The notes beneath the pieces were generated by a model that searched no databases, was not told where the DNA came from, and saw only the letters and a list, made by a program, of their open reading frames with translations. Made by a program: the position numbers and the translations under genes. From Verrucomicrobiaceae bacterium (GTDB lineage: Bacteria; Verrucomicrobiota; Verrucomicrobiia; Verrucomicrobiales; Verrucomicrobiaceae), in assembly GCA_016795365.1 (NCBI GenBank), contig JAEUHN010000041.1, forward strand, positions 1 to 64,000: a stretch of DNA of 64,000 bases. The letters run 5' to 3'. This document shows positions 56,401 through 62,336 of this stretch, piece after piece (the first letter of the stretch is position 1; every line of letters begins with the position of its first letter).

Positions 56401-58623
56401 TCGGGGACCGTTCACCGTGTTGCCTCGCAGCGCGCCATCGAGCGCCATTGACGGTGCATGAATGCTGATGGTTCCGCCATTGTAGCCGTAGGTATAGCCA
56501 GACTCGTAGTGCTCGCCGAGCATGAAGGGCACGGTGTAAGTCTTCGTCACACCCCAGCGCGAACTCGTCTCGGTGAAGGTGCCTGTGTAAATGCCATCAT
56601 AGATGCGATCGGGCGTGGCCTGCGAGATGTCGAAGATGTGATTGCCGTAACGGAGACGCGTGGTGCGCACCATGCCGCCATTGTAGTTGGCAAAGCCGCC
56701 CGACACATCAATGCCAGAGCCTGGCTGCATGATGACAGCGCCACCCGAGTGGATGCTCACATTGCCTCCAGCTCCGGTGAGTTGCGCCACGTCTCGCTGG
56801 ATCAAGCCCACGTAACCCGTGGCATCTGCGAGCGGCGTGCCCACCCAGGCAAAGCCGTTGTAAGTGCCCTGCTGGCGGAGGTCGAGTGAGATGTCCACAC
56901 CACGGACACCAGCGTTGTTTCGATTGAGCGGTGAGTTGGCAAACTCAGAGCCACGCAGCTGCAGCGTCACGATGTTGTCCGTCATCTGCGCGACGGCATC
57001 GGTCGAACCTGCCACATTGATCCACGCGCCCTTGTCCAGATAGACCTGCCCACCGGAGTAAATGAAATTGCTCTTCGGAGCATTCGCGCTCGCAATGAAG
57101 TCCCACTTGCCCGCTTTGATCGAGACATCAGCATTTGGTGCCAGCACCATCGCGTCCTGCTGAAGATGAATCACTGATCCCTGCATGTTGATTTGTGAGG
57201 GCAGTGCGAGCTTGGTGCCCACGACCTTCTCGGTGCTGAGCACTTCAGGCAAGATCCGCGTTACACTGTTCCTGCCAAGAGTCACCGTGCCCGCCGACTT
57301 GTAGAGGAAGGGGGCTCCGAAGGCGCTGTTCGTCGGGTCGAAGGCAGGGTTGCTCACCGCATCGTAGCTGGCATTCAGGTCGATGCGCCCGTTCAGCGAG
57401 ACGGAAGTCGTCGCGGTGAGGATGCCCATCTGATTGACACGCTTACCAGTCATCGTGATGTTGCCCCGTGGTGCATCAATGATGCCTGTGTTGGTCACCG
57501 TGCCTGCATACTCAGGCAACGCAGAGGCCGGGTCCTTGATCGCACCTACCCAGGTGTCGAGACCGCGAAGGCTGGGGTCTGACGACGAGTGCGCGGTGAA
57601 GCCGACCTGAAGTCCGGCGGCGAGAATCGTCTGACCATCCGGCGTGTTGATGCGGCCTGCGTTGGTGACGTTGGCTCCGATCAAGGCAATGCGTCCGCCC
57701 ACATGGTCAGCGTTGGTTGGAGCGGTCAGTTCGGCACCAGGATGCACGGTCACATCACCGATCTTGCCGCCCGCGAGATTCGAAGCTGGCGGCGTGAAAG
57801 CTGGTGTGCCCTTGGAACCCGCCGCCTGTGGCAGAGCACTGAACAGGAACTGCACATCTGGATTGTTGAGCAGACCACGGGAGGTGAGGTTTTCATTGAT
57901 GGGCAGCGACGAGGCCACCAGGGCATGCACGTTCACCTGGCTGGTGCCGCCGAAGATGATGCCGTTCTGATTGATCACATAGACCTGCCCCTGCGCCTTG
58001 ATCTGGCCCATGATCTGCGAGGGCTCGCCACTCGGATCATTAACCTTGTTGAACGCAATCCACTGTCCCGCGCTGGTGCCGCCCGCCGTCTGATCGTAGT
58101 AGAGCGTTGTGCCTCGTCCGACGTTGAACTTGTTCCACTCAAGGAAGGCTTGCTGCGCCGTCTGCTTCACCGTGACGTTCGCTCGCCCATTGGCAATCGT
58201 CTGCGTCGGCGCATTCGCACCGCTCACCACCTTCGATAGATTCAACCCATTCGGATTGAGTCCATCCTGCACAATGGAGAGCTGCTGGCTCGGATTGTTC
58301 GGATTGCGACCGAGATGGTTCACGCCCTTCACCGCCAGGTTGCGCGCCGCGTTCTGCATGTTGCGCACGGCATCGATGGCCTGTGTGGTTCGCGATAGCG
58401 CATCGCGCGCATTGCTTCTCGCCGCGTCGGCGGCTGCGGACGTGGCTGCGTTGTTCAGCTGCGGATTGCGCTGATTGGCAGGAGCGCCTCCGCGCAAGAT
58501 GTCACCCGCGTGAGAGGTGGTGAGAAGCGACAAGATGTGAACCGCCAGCAGGACCTTCGGTGGGAGGGTTCTGCGATGGGATTGGAGGTTCGATGGGGCG
58601 CGTTGAGGGCTTAAATCGTTCAC
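47401..58623 (-). CDS. Giant filamentous-haemagglutinin-like protein (3740 aa)
   Basis: The product starts at GTG 58623, overlapping the stop of the upstream gene by 4 nt. A hydrophobic signal-like segment lies at about residues 23-40. A two-partner-secretion (haemagg_act) domain follows at about 95-330, with NGRANVTVKQT, FLEWNKFNVGRG, VYVINQNGIIFGG and GRIALIGANVTNAGRI. Most of the rest is long repetitive beta-helix, rich in Gly, Asn, Thr and Ser, as in FHA-family adhesins with DUF3739-like parts. The C-terminus is Ala/Gln-rich and ends in an acidic then basic tail (EGEEEDEELKKKRKAQ). It is expected on the cell surface for adhesion or contact. No TpsB-type transporter gene is seen in the operon. 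Confidence 0.88.
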   Translation of the reverse strand: MNDLSPQRAPSNLQSHRRTLPPKVLLAVHILSLLTTSHAGDILRGGAPANQRNPQLNNAATSAAADAARSNARDALSRTTQAIDAVRNMQNAARNLAVKGVNHLGRNPNNPSQQLSIVQDGLNPNGLNLSKVVSGANAPTQTIANGRANVTVKQTAQQAFLEWNKFNVGRGTTLYYDQTAGGTSAGQWIAFNKVNDPSGEPSQIMGQIKAQGQVYVINQNGIIFGGTSQVNVHALVASSLPINENLTSRGLLNNPDVQFLFSALPQAAGSKGTPAFTPPASNLAGGKIGDVTVHPGAELTAPTNADHVGGRIALIGANVTNAGRINTPDGQTILAAGLQVGFTAHSSSDPSLRGLDTWVGAIKDPASALPEYAGTVTNTGIIDAPRGNITMTGKRVNQMGILTATTSVSLNGRIDLNASYDAVSNPAFDPTNSAFGAPFLYKSAGTVTLGRNSVTRILPEVLSTEKVVGTKLALPSQINMQGSVIHLQQDAMVLAPNADVSIKAGKWDFIASANAPKSNFIYSGGQVYLDKGAWINVAGSTDAVAQMTDNIVTLQLRGSEFANSPLNRNNAGVRGVDISLDLRQQGTYNGFAWVGTPLADATGYVGLIQRDVAQLTGAGGNVSIHSGGAVIMQPGSGIDVSGGFANYNGGMVRTTRLRYGNHIFDISQATPDRIYDGIYTGTFTETSSRWGVTKTYTVPFMLGEHYESGYTYGYNGGTISIHAPSMALDGALRGNTVNGPRQRDLQATPSSLNLAFEAQKAQAPNYVTFSPTPPTVLFQSGVTQQAANPFALDASGNPVALRDDRVKTVVLSSESLKENGFGSVTVKNVDGRIIVAENEKLDLGPRGSLTLSGANIDVLGQISAPGGSVTMNAYNLSPSMVEELKNSTTPSTPTASGTRGVVTLGKDALIDTAGLIVDDRLSAPDPFELPIAISGGQVNINAYSILLDDGSLIDVSGGVRVDPFGKRTYGNAGGISLIAGRDLDLPGVIGGELALNGWLRGIAGMGALGGSLSLQAQRIQIGGTGTSTADNLVLQPSFFSEGGFASFNLTGINGLSIAPGTVIDPVVKSTVAVLYGDNRDTAVMREVLMPEGMRSPVSLTFGALGVVDDFSREIKTVGAVTMGEGSVIKAGPFGSVNFKGDTVSILGDVFAPGGLISITGAKSYPTNNPNPPNALSTVYVGPNSTLSTAGTVIITPDAYGRRTGMVLPGGAINISGNIVMERGSVLDVSGTSGELDIAPAYLGLTVTGDYLDGSIRVPVTSGLTTPVYGTAAFRTTIDSSGGSIVLKGSQMLFTHARLLGEAGGPTASGGTLAVSSGRFYLNSATHFPSDTNLIVSQTGSDVPATFFGPGSAGVGLAVRGAGGAVIPGMGYFAANDFAAGGFDSLSLGGNVQFKGPVTLNAQGYLQIADGGFLTADSTVNLTAKYVALGTAFKAPLLPTQVQNPFLLDSKPYYFAPTTGAGRLNITADLIDIGNLTLTGIGNVRMTAASDIRGNGTFSMAGDLFMRAAQIYPTTGSVFTIAAYDSPGNTGSVTFASNGTVHLPLSAGGTLNVYATTITQGGVLRAPFGVINLGWDGTGTAPANLVVGDKLTAPITQQLTLTNGSITSVSAIDPITGQGILIPYGTSPNGTNWIDPAGLDITASGPPKKGINLAGQSLTTESGSVIDLRGGGDLFAYRWVTGLQGTNDILASTGAFAVIPGYGFNFAPYGAFNSSTEATNLNGDHGYVNSKLHVGDRIYLDAGSGLSAGYYTLLPARYALMPGAFLITPQTGAPIGTFLKPDGATLVNGYRVSAYNGALDPVIYGRYEIAPAATIAERAQYELFFANTFFKDYAEKHNLSVPRLPTDSGQLVFQATNAMDLNGKVLSASLSGGRGGLIDISSPVDIIIGTANTPEIAGSLVLDAKQLSSFGAESLLIGGIRTIGANGTTVAVKTNRLTLANDAANALTGPEIILVANKRLTVDPGAVLRQTGGYFGPADTLLLGSASVAGSGDGLLLRVSADQNAQIIRSGITDASTVPNKTTLPRMDLGIGSNISGTSVIVDSTYATNLTLGAEITGKAVSLNSGQISLELSGARAHSLIDSATDGLILTSADLQRFQTSDSLSLLSYSSIDVFGTGFVGDASVKKLALHAGEIRGFDQGTNGTVTFAAQTITLDNSGNGRVPGVVVTPPKGTLRFEADTIRIGSNALQIDQYANLDLNAARGLYLDGTGGLAMVGNLNVNTPFIAASRSATQALTAGGALAINSPGGSGAVSGGLGASLTLQGTSAVVNSDIVLPSGRLSITATSGDVNIGGRLDVGGTAQTFYDVTQYTDAGAITLSSTTGNVNINSGATLNLAAATGGGNAGTLKVNAAQGSVAFNGTLLGQGGTGGRDGSFALDVKTLPTISALSSTLNSAGFTDSRAIRVRTGDVVIDGTSNAHNFTLSTDAGKIDVTGLINAGGTTGGTIHLVAFKGLNLLAGSKLDASATQFDNAGKGGAITLETRGDSGATINIATGSTVDLRVGSTAQLGQFAGTLHLRAPQNAAATDVLIDAIGGSVLGASSIVLEGFKTYSLSGTGLITSALRTSISSNGTTLGNNAAAIANRVLAGNSAVSVQVGAELISTGDITLGNLTPGGSSSAWDLSTFRFGTKQAPGVLTMRAAGNLVFYEALSDGFQSASYDATLLGFNNQLSANAQSWSYRLTAGADLTAADVRQVNTSGTGSLLLGRDAGTGNDSASNIGTNAKTAAAVAGKFQVIRTGSGSIDINTAKDVQLLNQFATIYTAGTQVADPTLGGTFDTPNTSLSGLMGSLGSVQQLPGYAAQFTMAGGNVSINAGNDITHLTRNGSGQLIADSSRQLPNNWLYRRGYVDPLTGQFGAAKAGDIASTAWWVDYSNFFEGVGALGGGNVTMNAGRDIANVDAVIPTNARMSKGTPNAANLVELGGGDLRVTTGRNLDAGIYYVERGVGNLNVAGSIITNSTRSPSLTIVTNSAALAPETWLPTTLFVGRSQFDVNARGSVLMGPTANVFLLPQGFNNTFWYKTYFNTYSASSGVSIKSLSGDVTLRNAVTMPVTGNGAATPMLQAWTQNVQLFNANTPTASFYHPWLRLAESRVDPFATTTSLQPGSLQVTAFGGNVNVVGSLTLAPSPTGTLDLLARGAVNGLQIHGSTNINSVSTKAWGASRINLSDANPAALPGATTPFAYQTIAGLTQSLANSTGDAFLQFIDVQFRESGSTEGSFGVLQTKQALHAQGILHLNDTQPLRIYAAGGDISGITLFSAKAARVVASEDITDIALYIQNTKTDDVSVVASGGDIIAYDASSPLRTLATRTGNALNINEGPLAGDIQISGPGTLEVLAGRNLDLGTGGNNADGTGVGITSIGNGRNPSLPFDGANIIAAAGIGPSFDLSSSALDFDAFVSSLGSGTSGGHDYFAELGDPKVKTLADYNKLSDEEQKRIALGLFFMVLRDAGRDHNIAGTPGFGNYSAGEAAVTTLFKGSSWDGEISTQARDIRTKSGGGITLLAPGGGLTLADSVIGTPLAPPGIITEGGGSIHIFTKGDVDIGIARIFTLRGGDEVIWSSEGNIAAGSSSKTVQSAPPTRVIIDPQSGDVKTDLAGLATGGGIGVLATVAGVPPGSVDLIAPRGTIDAGDAGIRSSGNLNIAAVSVLNASNISVGGSTAGAPAAPVASAPNVGGMTSSSNAAAASSNTAQAQAGKAAAQQQATTTQSQEELPSIITVEVIGYGGGEGEEEDEELKKKRKAQ

Positions 58624-59327
58624 GGCTTCTTCGGCTGTTCGTTGGAGGCTTTCGGCTTTCCTTCGACAGCTTCGGACTTCGCAGCGCCAATCCGTTGCGT
58701 GGCAAGTTTGTCACCGTAGTCGTTGATGTAATTTTGAAACTTCACCCGCATCGAGCCCACGAATGGCTCGCGGGCGAGCAAGGCGCTGCCTAGCCCGAAG
58801 CTCTTGTAGCGTTCCAGGATCTCGGTGCCGAGTTTATACATCTCGCGGTTTTTGCGCTCATGCTCCTGGGCCTTGCGTTCAGCCGCGATAGTTCGGCTCT
58901 GTGCTTCCTCAAGCAAACCTCCACGCTGTTCGGCGGCGGCCTTCACTTGATCGAAGGCTGCCTTCCACCCCGCGTTCTTCTTGGAGGCATCGGCGATCGT
59001 TGCCTCCCTGGCTTTGATCTTTTCTTCGAGGTCTTTGATGACCTTGTCGCTTGTCTCGCGATCAGCTTTTGCCTTCTCGGTTTCGGTTTTGAGGTTCTTC
59101 ACCAGTTCGGTGATCTTCTTTTCAGCCTCGGCCAGCTTGGCTTCGGCGGCGAACTGAGCAGCTTGCGCCGTCGCCGTCGCTGCATCGGCCTGGGCAATGC
59201 GTTCATTCTGCTTCTTCATCGCATCGCGCATACGGGCGAGCGCGATGTCGGCAGGAGATTGCTGACCTTGCTGGGCGAAGGCTGTCGAGGCCATCGTCAA
59301 GAGGAGAAAGGAAAGAAGAGTTCTCAT
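58620..59327 (-). CDS. Secreted coiled-coil protein
   Basis: The 235-aa product has a signal peptide (MRTLLSFLLLTMASTAFAQQ). A long coiled coil spans about residues 25-165, rich in Ala, Glu and Lys (AEAKLAEAEKKITELVKNLK). A more globular C-terminus follows (VGSMRVKFQNYINDYGDKLA) with a Lys/Pro tail. No family is recognised. It lies 3 nt after the porin stop and overlaps the giant FHA-like gene by 4 nt, so it is made together with both. A periplasmic spacer or chaperone between porin and giant protein is possible, but this is inference. Confidence 0.82.
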   Translation of the reverse strand: MRTLLSFLLLTMASTAFAQQGQQSPADIALARMRDAMKKQNERIAQADAATATAQAAQFAAEAKLAEAEKKITELVKNLKTETEKAKADRETSDKVIKDLEEKIKAREATIADASKKNAGWKAAFDQVKAAAEQRGGLLEEAQSRTIAAERKAQEHERKNREMYKLGTEILERYKSFGLGSALLAREPFVGSMRVKFQNYINDYGDKLATQRIGAAKSEAVEGKPKASNEQPKKP

Positions 59328-59330
59328 GAC

Positions 59331-61160
59331 TTAGAACTTGGTCGTGAAGTCGAAGAAGAAGATGTCGCTCTTGAGAGGCGGACCTGTAATTTCATTGGCG
59401 CTGAACCAGCGAAGGCCGAGGCTTGTGCGTTTGGAGATCGCTACCGAGGCACCCAGGCTGAAGCCTTCCATGTTGGTGCCACCGTCGCCGAAGTCGTCAT
59501 CGTTGAAGGCATCCACGACGGCATCGCTGCCGATGTAGCGATAGTCGATCCAGGCACGCCAGTCGCCCGCCTTCTCGAACTTCCCTTTGCCAAACTGCAT
59601 CCGCGCAAACCATGCGGTGTCGCTGCCATCATACGCTCCCACCTGACCCTGCGCCGGGTCAGCACCACGATTGTTCACCGCGTAGGAATTGATCTCTTCC
59701 TTGTTCCATTCGGTGTTCTTTGCGTATTCACCGATGAGCGAAAGCTGATAGGGCTCCCAGTTGTTGAAGTCGATCTTGCCGGTGAGCACCGCTTCCTTGA
59801 AGGGCGTGGCGAGGCCGAAGTATTGATACTGGTAGCTGGTGCCGAAATTGTTGATCACACTCGGCACGATCTGGCGAAGCGCGCGATAGGTGTTGCCGCG
59901 TTGGGCGAAGAGTGGACGGGTTGAGTCGGTGTTGCCCGCGTCCTGATTGGTCAGCGGGATGTAAGGATCACTGAGCTGCCCTTCGATGCCGTGGAAGTCA
60001 TAGTAGGCAGCGGCGAACTTCGCGTGGATCTTGTCGGTGACATTGATGTCGGCACCGAACTGAGCGGCATACAGGTAGCGGTCGGTGCTCTCGAACTTGG
60101 CCGGTTGATTCGATGAGAAGTTGTAGTCCGTGTTGAACATCGGAAACGCGCCCGCTGTGAGGAAGACGGAACCATAGGAGCCCACGGCCTTGCTGCCACG
60201 AAGGGCAATGCCATCGAAGCCAATTTCATCAGCCCAGGTGAGCGGCGTGCTGAAGAAGGGATTGTCGAAGCGACCGATGCTGAGCGAGATGCCGTCTGCC
60301 AGCGCACTGCCGCGTTCATACTTCACGAAGGCGCGGTCTAGCCACAGCTGATACTTACTGAAGTTGCTGCCGCCGCCTCCGAGCGTCTGATTGCCAGATA
60401 GGGGAGTGCTGCTGTTTCCGGTGCCGATGCGGATGCCGGCGAACCAGTGCTCATCGAGATTGATGTCTGCCCCGAGACGCGCGCGCAGCTTAAACATGTA
60501 GCGATCCTGATCGACGTTGTATTGGGGTGAGAACTGCGTGCCGGCGACATCGAATGGCGAGCCCTGGTTGATCGCGTTGAAGTTGGGGAAGGCACCTGTG
60601 TTGTCATTGCCCAGCGGGAAAATGTCAGCCTCGAAGCGGGTGCGAATGTCGCCGAAGAACTTGATGCGCTCTGCCCATTCAGAAGCGAAGCCTGCGATCT
60701 CGAGGTTGCCCGATTTCACCTGTGCGAGCACGTCCTGCTTGATCAGTTCACGCATCTCGTTCTTCACGGTTTGCGGAATGTAGGTCACGCGGACATCACC
60801 TTCATTCATCGGCGGCGCGGCCACTTCGGAGATCTGGGCCTGCACGGCGGCGGCTTCCTGCTCCGCTTGCTGCACCATGCCCGTCGCTTCTTCGGCTGTG
60901 AGCACGCCCTTCTTCACCAGCGCGTTGATCAAGTTGATCGTGACATTCGAGGTCGGCGTGTGTGGCACTGATGGAGGCAGCGTCACTGATGGCAGCGAAC
61001 CAGGTGGCGGAGGTTCCAGCAGCGGATTGGACGAGGGAGGAGCAGCGACGTCGCCAGCCGTGGGCAGCGCGGGTTCGGCAGCCCGCAGTCCAATCGTGGC
61101 GGCGTGGATGAACAACAAGACGATGCCCGGCGAGGCGTAGGAGCGGAGCTTGGAAAGCAT
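59331..61160 (-). CDS. Putative outer-membrane porin with periplasmic helical N-terminus
   Basis: The 609-aa product has a signal peptide and a proline-rich stretch. A helical region follows (about 70-150), including LVKKGVLTAEEATGMVQQAEQEA, a motif common in verrucomicrobial and Bacteroidota-like 'putative porin' proteins. Residues about 170-609 are beta-barrel-like, with alternating aromatic strands (RIKFFGDIRTRFEAD, LSIGRFDNPFF, YFGLATPF) and a C-terminal Phe (DFTTKF), as in outer-membrane proteins. It lies 13 nt after the TonB-like stop. It would form the outer-membrane channel, perhaps gated or energised by the Exb/TonB genes of the operon. Confidence 0.85.
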   Translation of the reverse strand: MLSKLRSYASPGIVLLFIHAATIGLRAAEPALPTAGDVAAPPSSNPLLEPPPPGSLPSVTLPPSVPHTPTSNVTINLINALVKKGVLTAEEATGMVQQAEQEAAAVQAQISEVAAPPMNEGDVRVTYIPQTVKNEMRELIKQDVLAQVKSGNLEIAGFASEWAERIKFFGDIRTRFEADIFPLGNDNTGAFPNFNAINQGSPFDVAGTQFSPQYNVDQDRYMFKLRARLGADINLDEHWFAGIRIGTGNSSTPLSGNQTLGGGGSNFSKYQLWLDRAFVKYERGSALADGISLSIGRFDNPFFSTPLTWADEIGFDGIALRGSKAVGSYGSVFLTAGAFPMFNTDYNFSSNQPAKFESTDRYLYAAQFGADINVTDKIHAKFAAAYYDFHGIEGQLSDPYIPLTNQDAGNTDSTRPLFAQRGNTYRALRQIVPSVINNFGTSYQYQYFGLATPFKEAVLTGKIDFNNWEPYQLSLIGEYAKNTEWNKEEINSYAVNNRGADPAQGQVGAYDGSDTAWFARMQFGKGKFEKAGDWRAWIDYRYIGSDAVVDAFNDDDFGDGGTNMEGFSLGASVAISKRTSLGLRWFSANEITGPPLKSDIFFFDFTTKF

Positions 61161-61173
61161 GAGAGCGAATGGA

Positions 61174-61917
61174 TTAGCGTGAGGCCATCGACGAGGGACG
61201 ACGTGCAGAGGTGCGCATGACGATGGGCATCGGCATGTCGGCGGGAGGTGCTTCGGGCAAGGTCAGCCCCTGGAGCACATCGCCTTCGAGGATCTGCTCG
61301 GCCCCGTTCTCATCGGTGCCGGTGAAGGTGGCGCGGGTGATGCGTCCGGTGCTGTCCACCCAGACGCGTGTGGTGCCTGAGAAGGAGGCCATGCGGAGCT
61401 TGCTGTGACTGCGAATGGCGCTGGTGATCGTCGATTGCACCTTGGCCCCATACCAGCCGAACTTGCTGCCACCGCGACGTCCACCGCCGATCTGTCCTGA
61501 GCCACCTGTGCCGCCTTTGCCAGCGCTGAGCCCAAAGCCATCGGGAGGACCATTGCCCACGATGCCGGTGGTCACTGGGGGAGGTTCATCTGGCTTGGGA
61601 TCTTCTGGCTTCTCTTCGTCTTCCTTGATCTCCTCCTGGGCGACCATCTTCTCCTCTTTGACCTCTTCCTGCTGAGGTGGAGGAGGGGGCGGTGGTGGCG
61701 GCGGGGGAGGAGGTGGTGGCGGAGGCGGCATCTGGATGCTCACGATCATCTCCTGCTTCTTCACCGGCGCGGAGGGAGCATCACTTTGCTGACTGAAGAA
61801 ATACCATCCACCGCCGCCGAGTGCTGCGATGACGACGGTGGGGATCACCCATGAGTGGCGCTCAAAGAACGTGCTCTCGTCGAGGTCTTCCTGGTCCATG
61901 GTTCGTTTCGATTTCAT
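61174..61917 (-). CDS. TonB-like energy transducer with long proline run
   Basis: The 247-aa product has one N-terminal membrane helix (WVIPTVVIAALGGGGWYFF, about residues 22-40). This is followed by a run of 18 prolines, then Glu/Lys-rich and Pro/Asp-rich stretches that span the periplasm. The C-terminal part (about 155-230) has the fold pattern of TonB/TolA C-domains: YGAKVQSTITSAIRSHSKL, TRVWVDSTGRITRATF, LPEAPPADMPMPI. TonB passes proton-motive force from ExbB/ExbD to outer-membrane proteins. exbD lies 8 nt upstream and a porin 13 nt downstream, so an energised porin or surface-protein system is suggested. The alternative start at Met7 is possible. Confidence 0.87.
   Translation of the reverse strand: MKSKRTMDQEDLDESTFFERHSWVIPTVVIAALGGGGWYFFSQQSDAPSAPVKKQEMIVSIQMPPPPPPPPPPPPPPPPPPQQEEVKEEKMVAQEEIKEDEEKPEDPKPDEPPPVTTGIVGNGPPDGFGLSAGKGGTGGSGQIGGGRRGGSKFGWYGAKVQSTITSAIRSHSKLRMASFSGTTRVWVDSTGRITRATFTGTDENGAEQILEGDVLQGLTLPEAPPADMPMPIVMRTSARRPSSMASR
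61675..61728 (-). repeat. 18-codon polyproline tract in TonB-like gene
   Basis: Fifty-four nt of CCN codons encode 18 prolines in a row just after the membrane helix. It can form a stiff polyproline helix and, with uniform codons, may change length by slippage. Confidence 0.9.
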
Positions 61918-61925
61918 AAGGTGAG

Positions 61926-62333
61926 TCAGTTGGTTGGCTTGGCCGTGGCGAGTCCCACCTGCGTGATGCCGAGGCGTCCGAGCACGTTCAGCACATCCAT
62001 GATGGCCTGATACTGAGTGCCCGAGTCGCCACGCACGACGGCGGGGAAGTCAGGGGTTTGGGCTTTGACGGAAGCGAGCTTGGATTCGAGATCGGCGAGT
62101 GAAGAGACGGCCGTGGCGTTGAGCTTGAGATTGCCTTGCCCATCCACCGTGATGGCCTGAATCTTCGGAGCATCCATCTTCTTTGCGGCTGCGGCACTGG
62201 CCTTGGGAAGGTTCACTTTGACGCCCTGCACACCGGCGGTGGTCATGATGATGAAGATCAGCAGCAGCACCAGATACAGGTCCACCATCGGGGTGACGTT
62301 GATGTCGTCGTAGCTCTTGGAATCGGCTTGCAT
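61926..62333 (-). CDS. exbD: ExbD/TolR-type proton-channel protein
   Basis: The 135-aa product has the ExbD layout: a short cytoplasmic start (DDINVTPMVDLYLVLLLIFII), with the membrane Asp of the proton path in MVDLYLVLL. One helix is followed by a periplasmic domain with VKVNLPKAS, ITVDGQGNLKLN and VVRGDSGTQYQAIMDVLNVL. It works with ExbB as a proton-driven motor for TonB. The gene lies 3 nt after the ExbB-type gene and 8 nt before tonB. The length is normal for the family. Confidence 0.92.
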   Translation of the reverse strand: MQADSKSYDDINVTPMVDLYLVLLLIFIIMTTAGVQGVKVNLPKASAAAAKKMDAPKIQAITVDGQGNLKLNATAVSSLADLESKLASVKAQTPDFPAVVRGDSGTQYQAIMDVLNVLGRLGITQVGLATAKPTN

Positions 62334-62336
62334 GGC

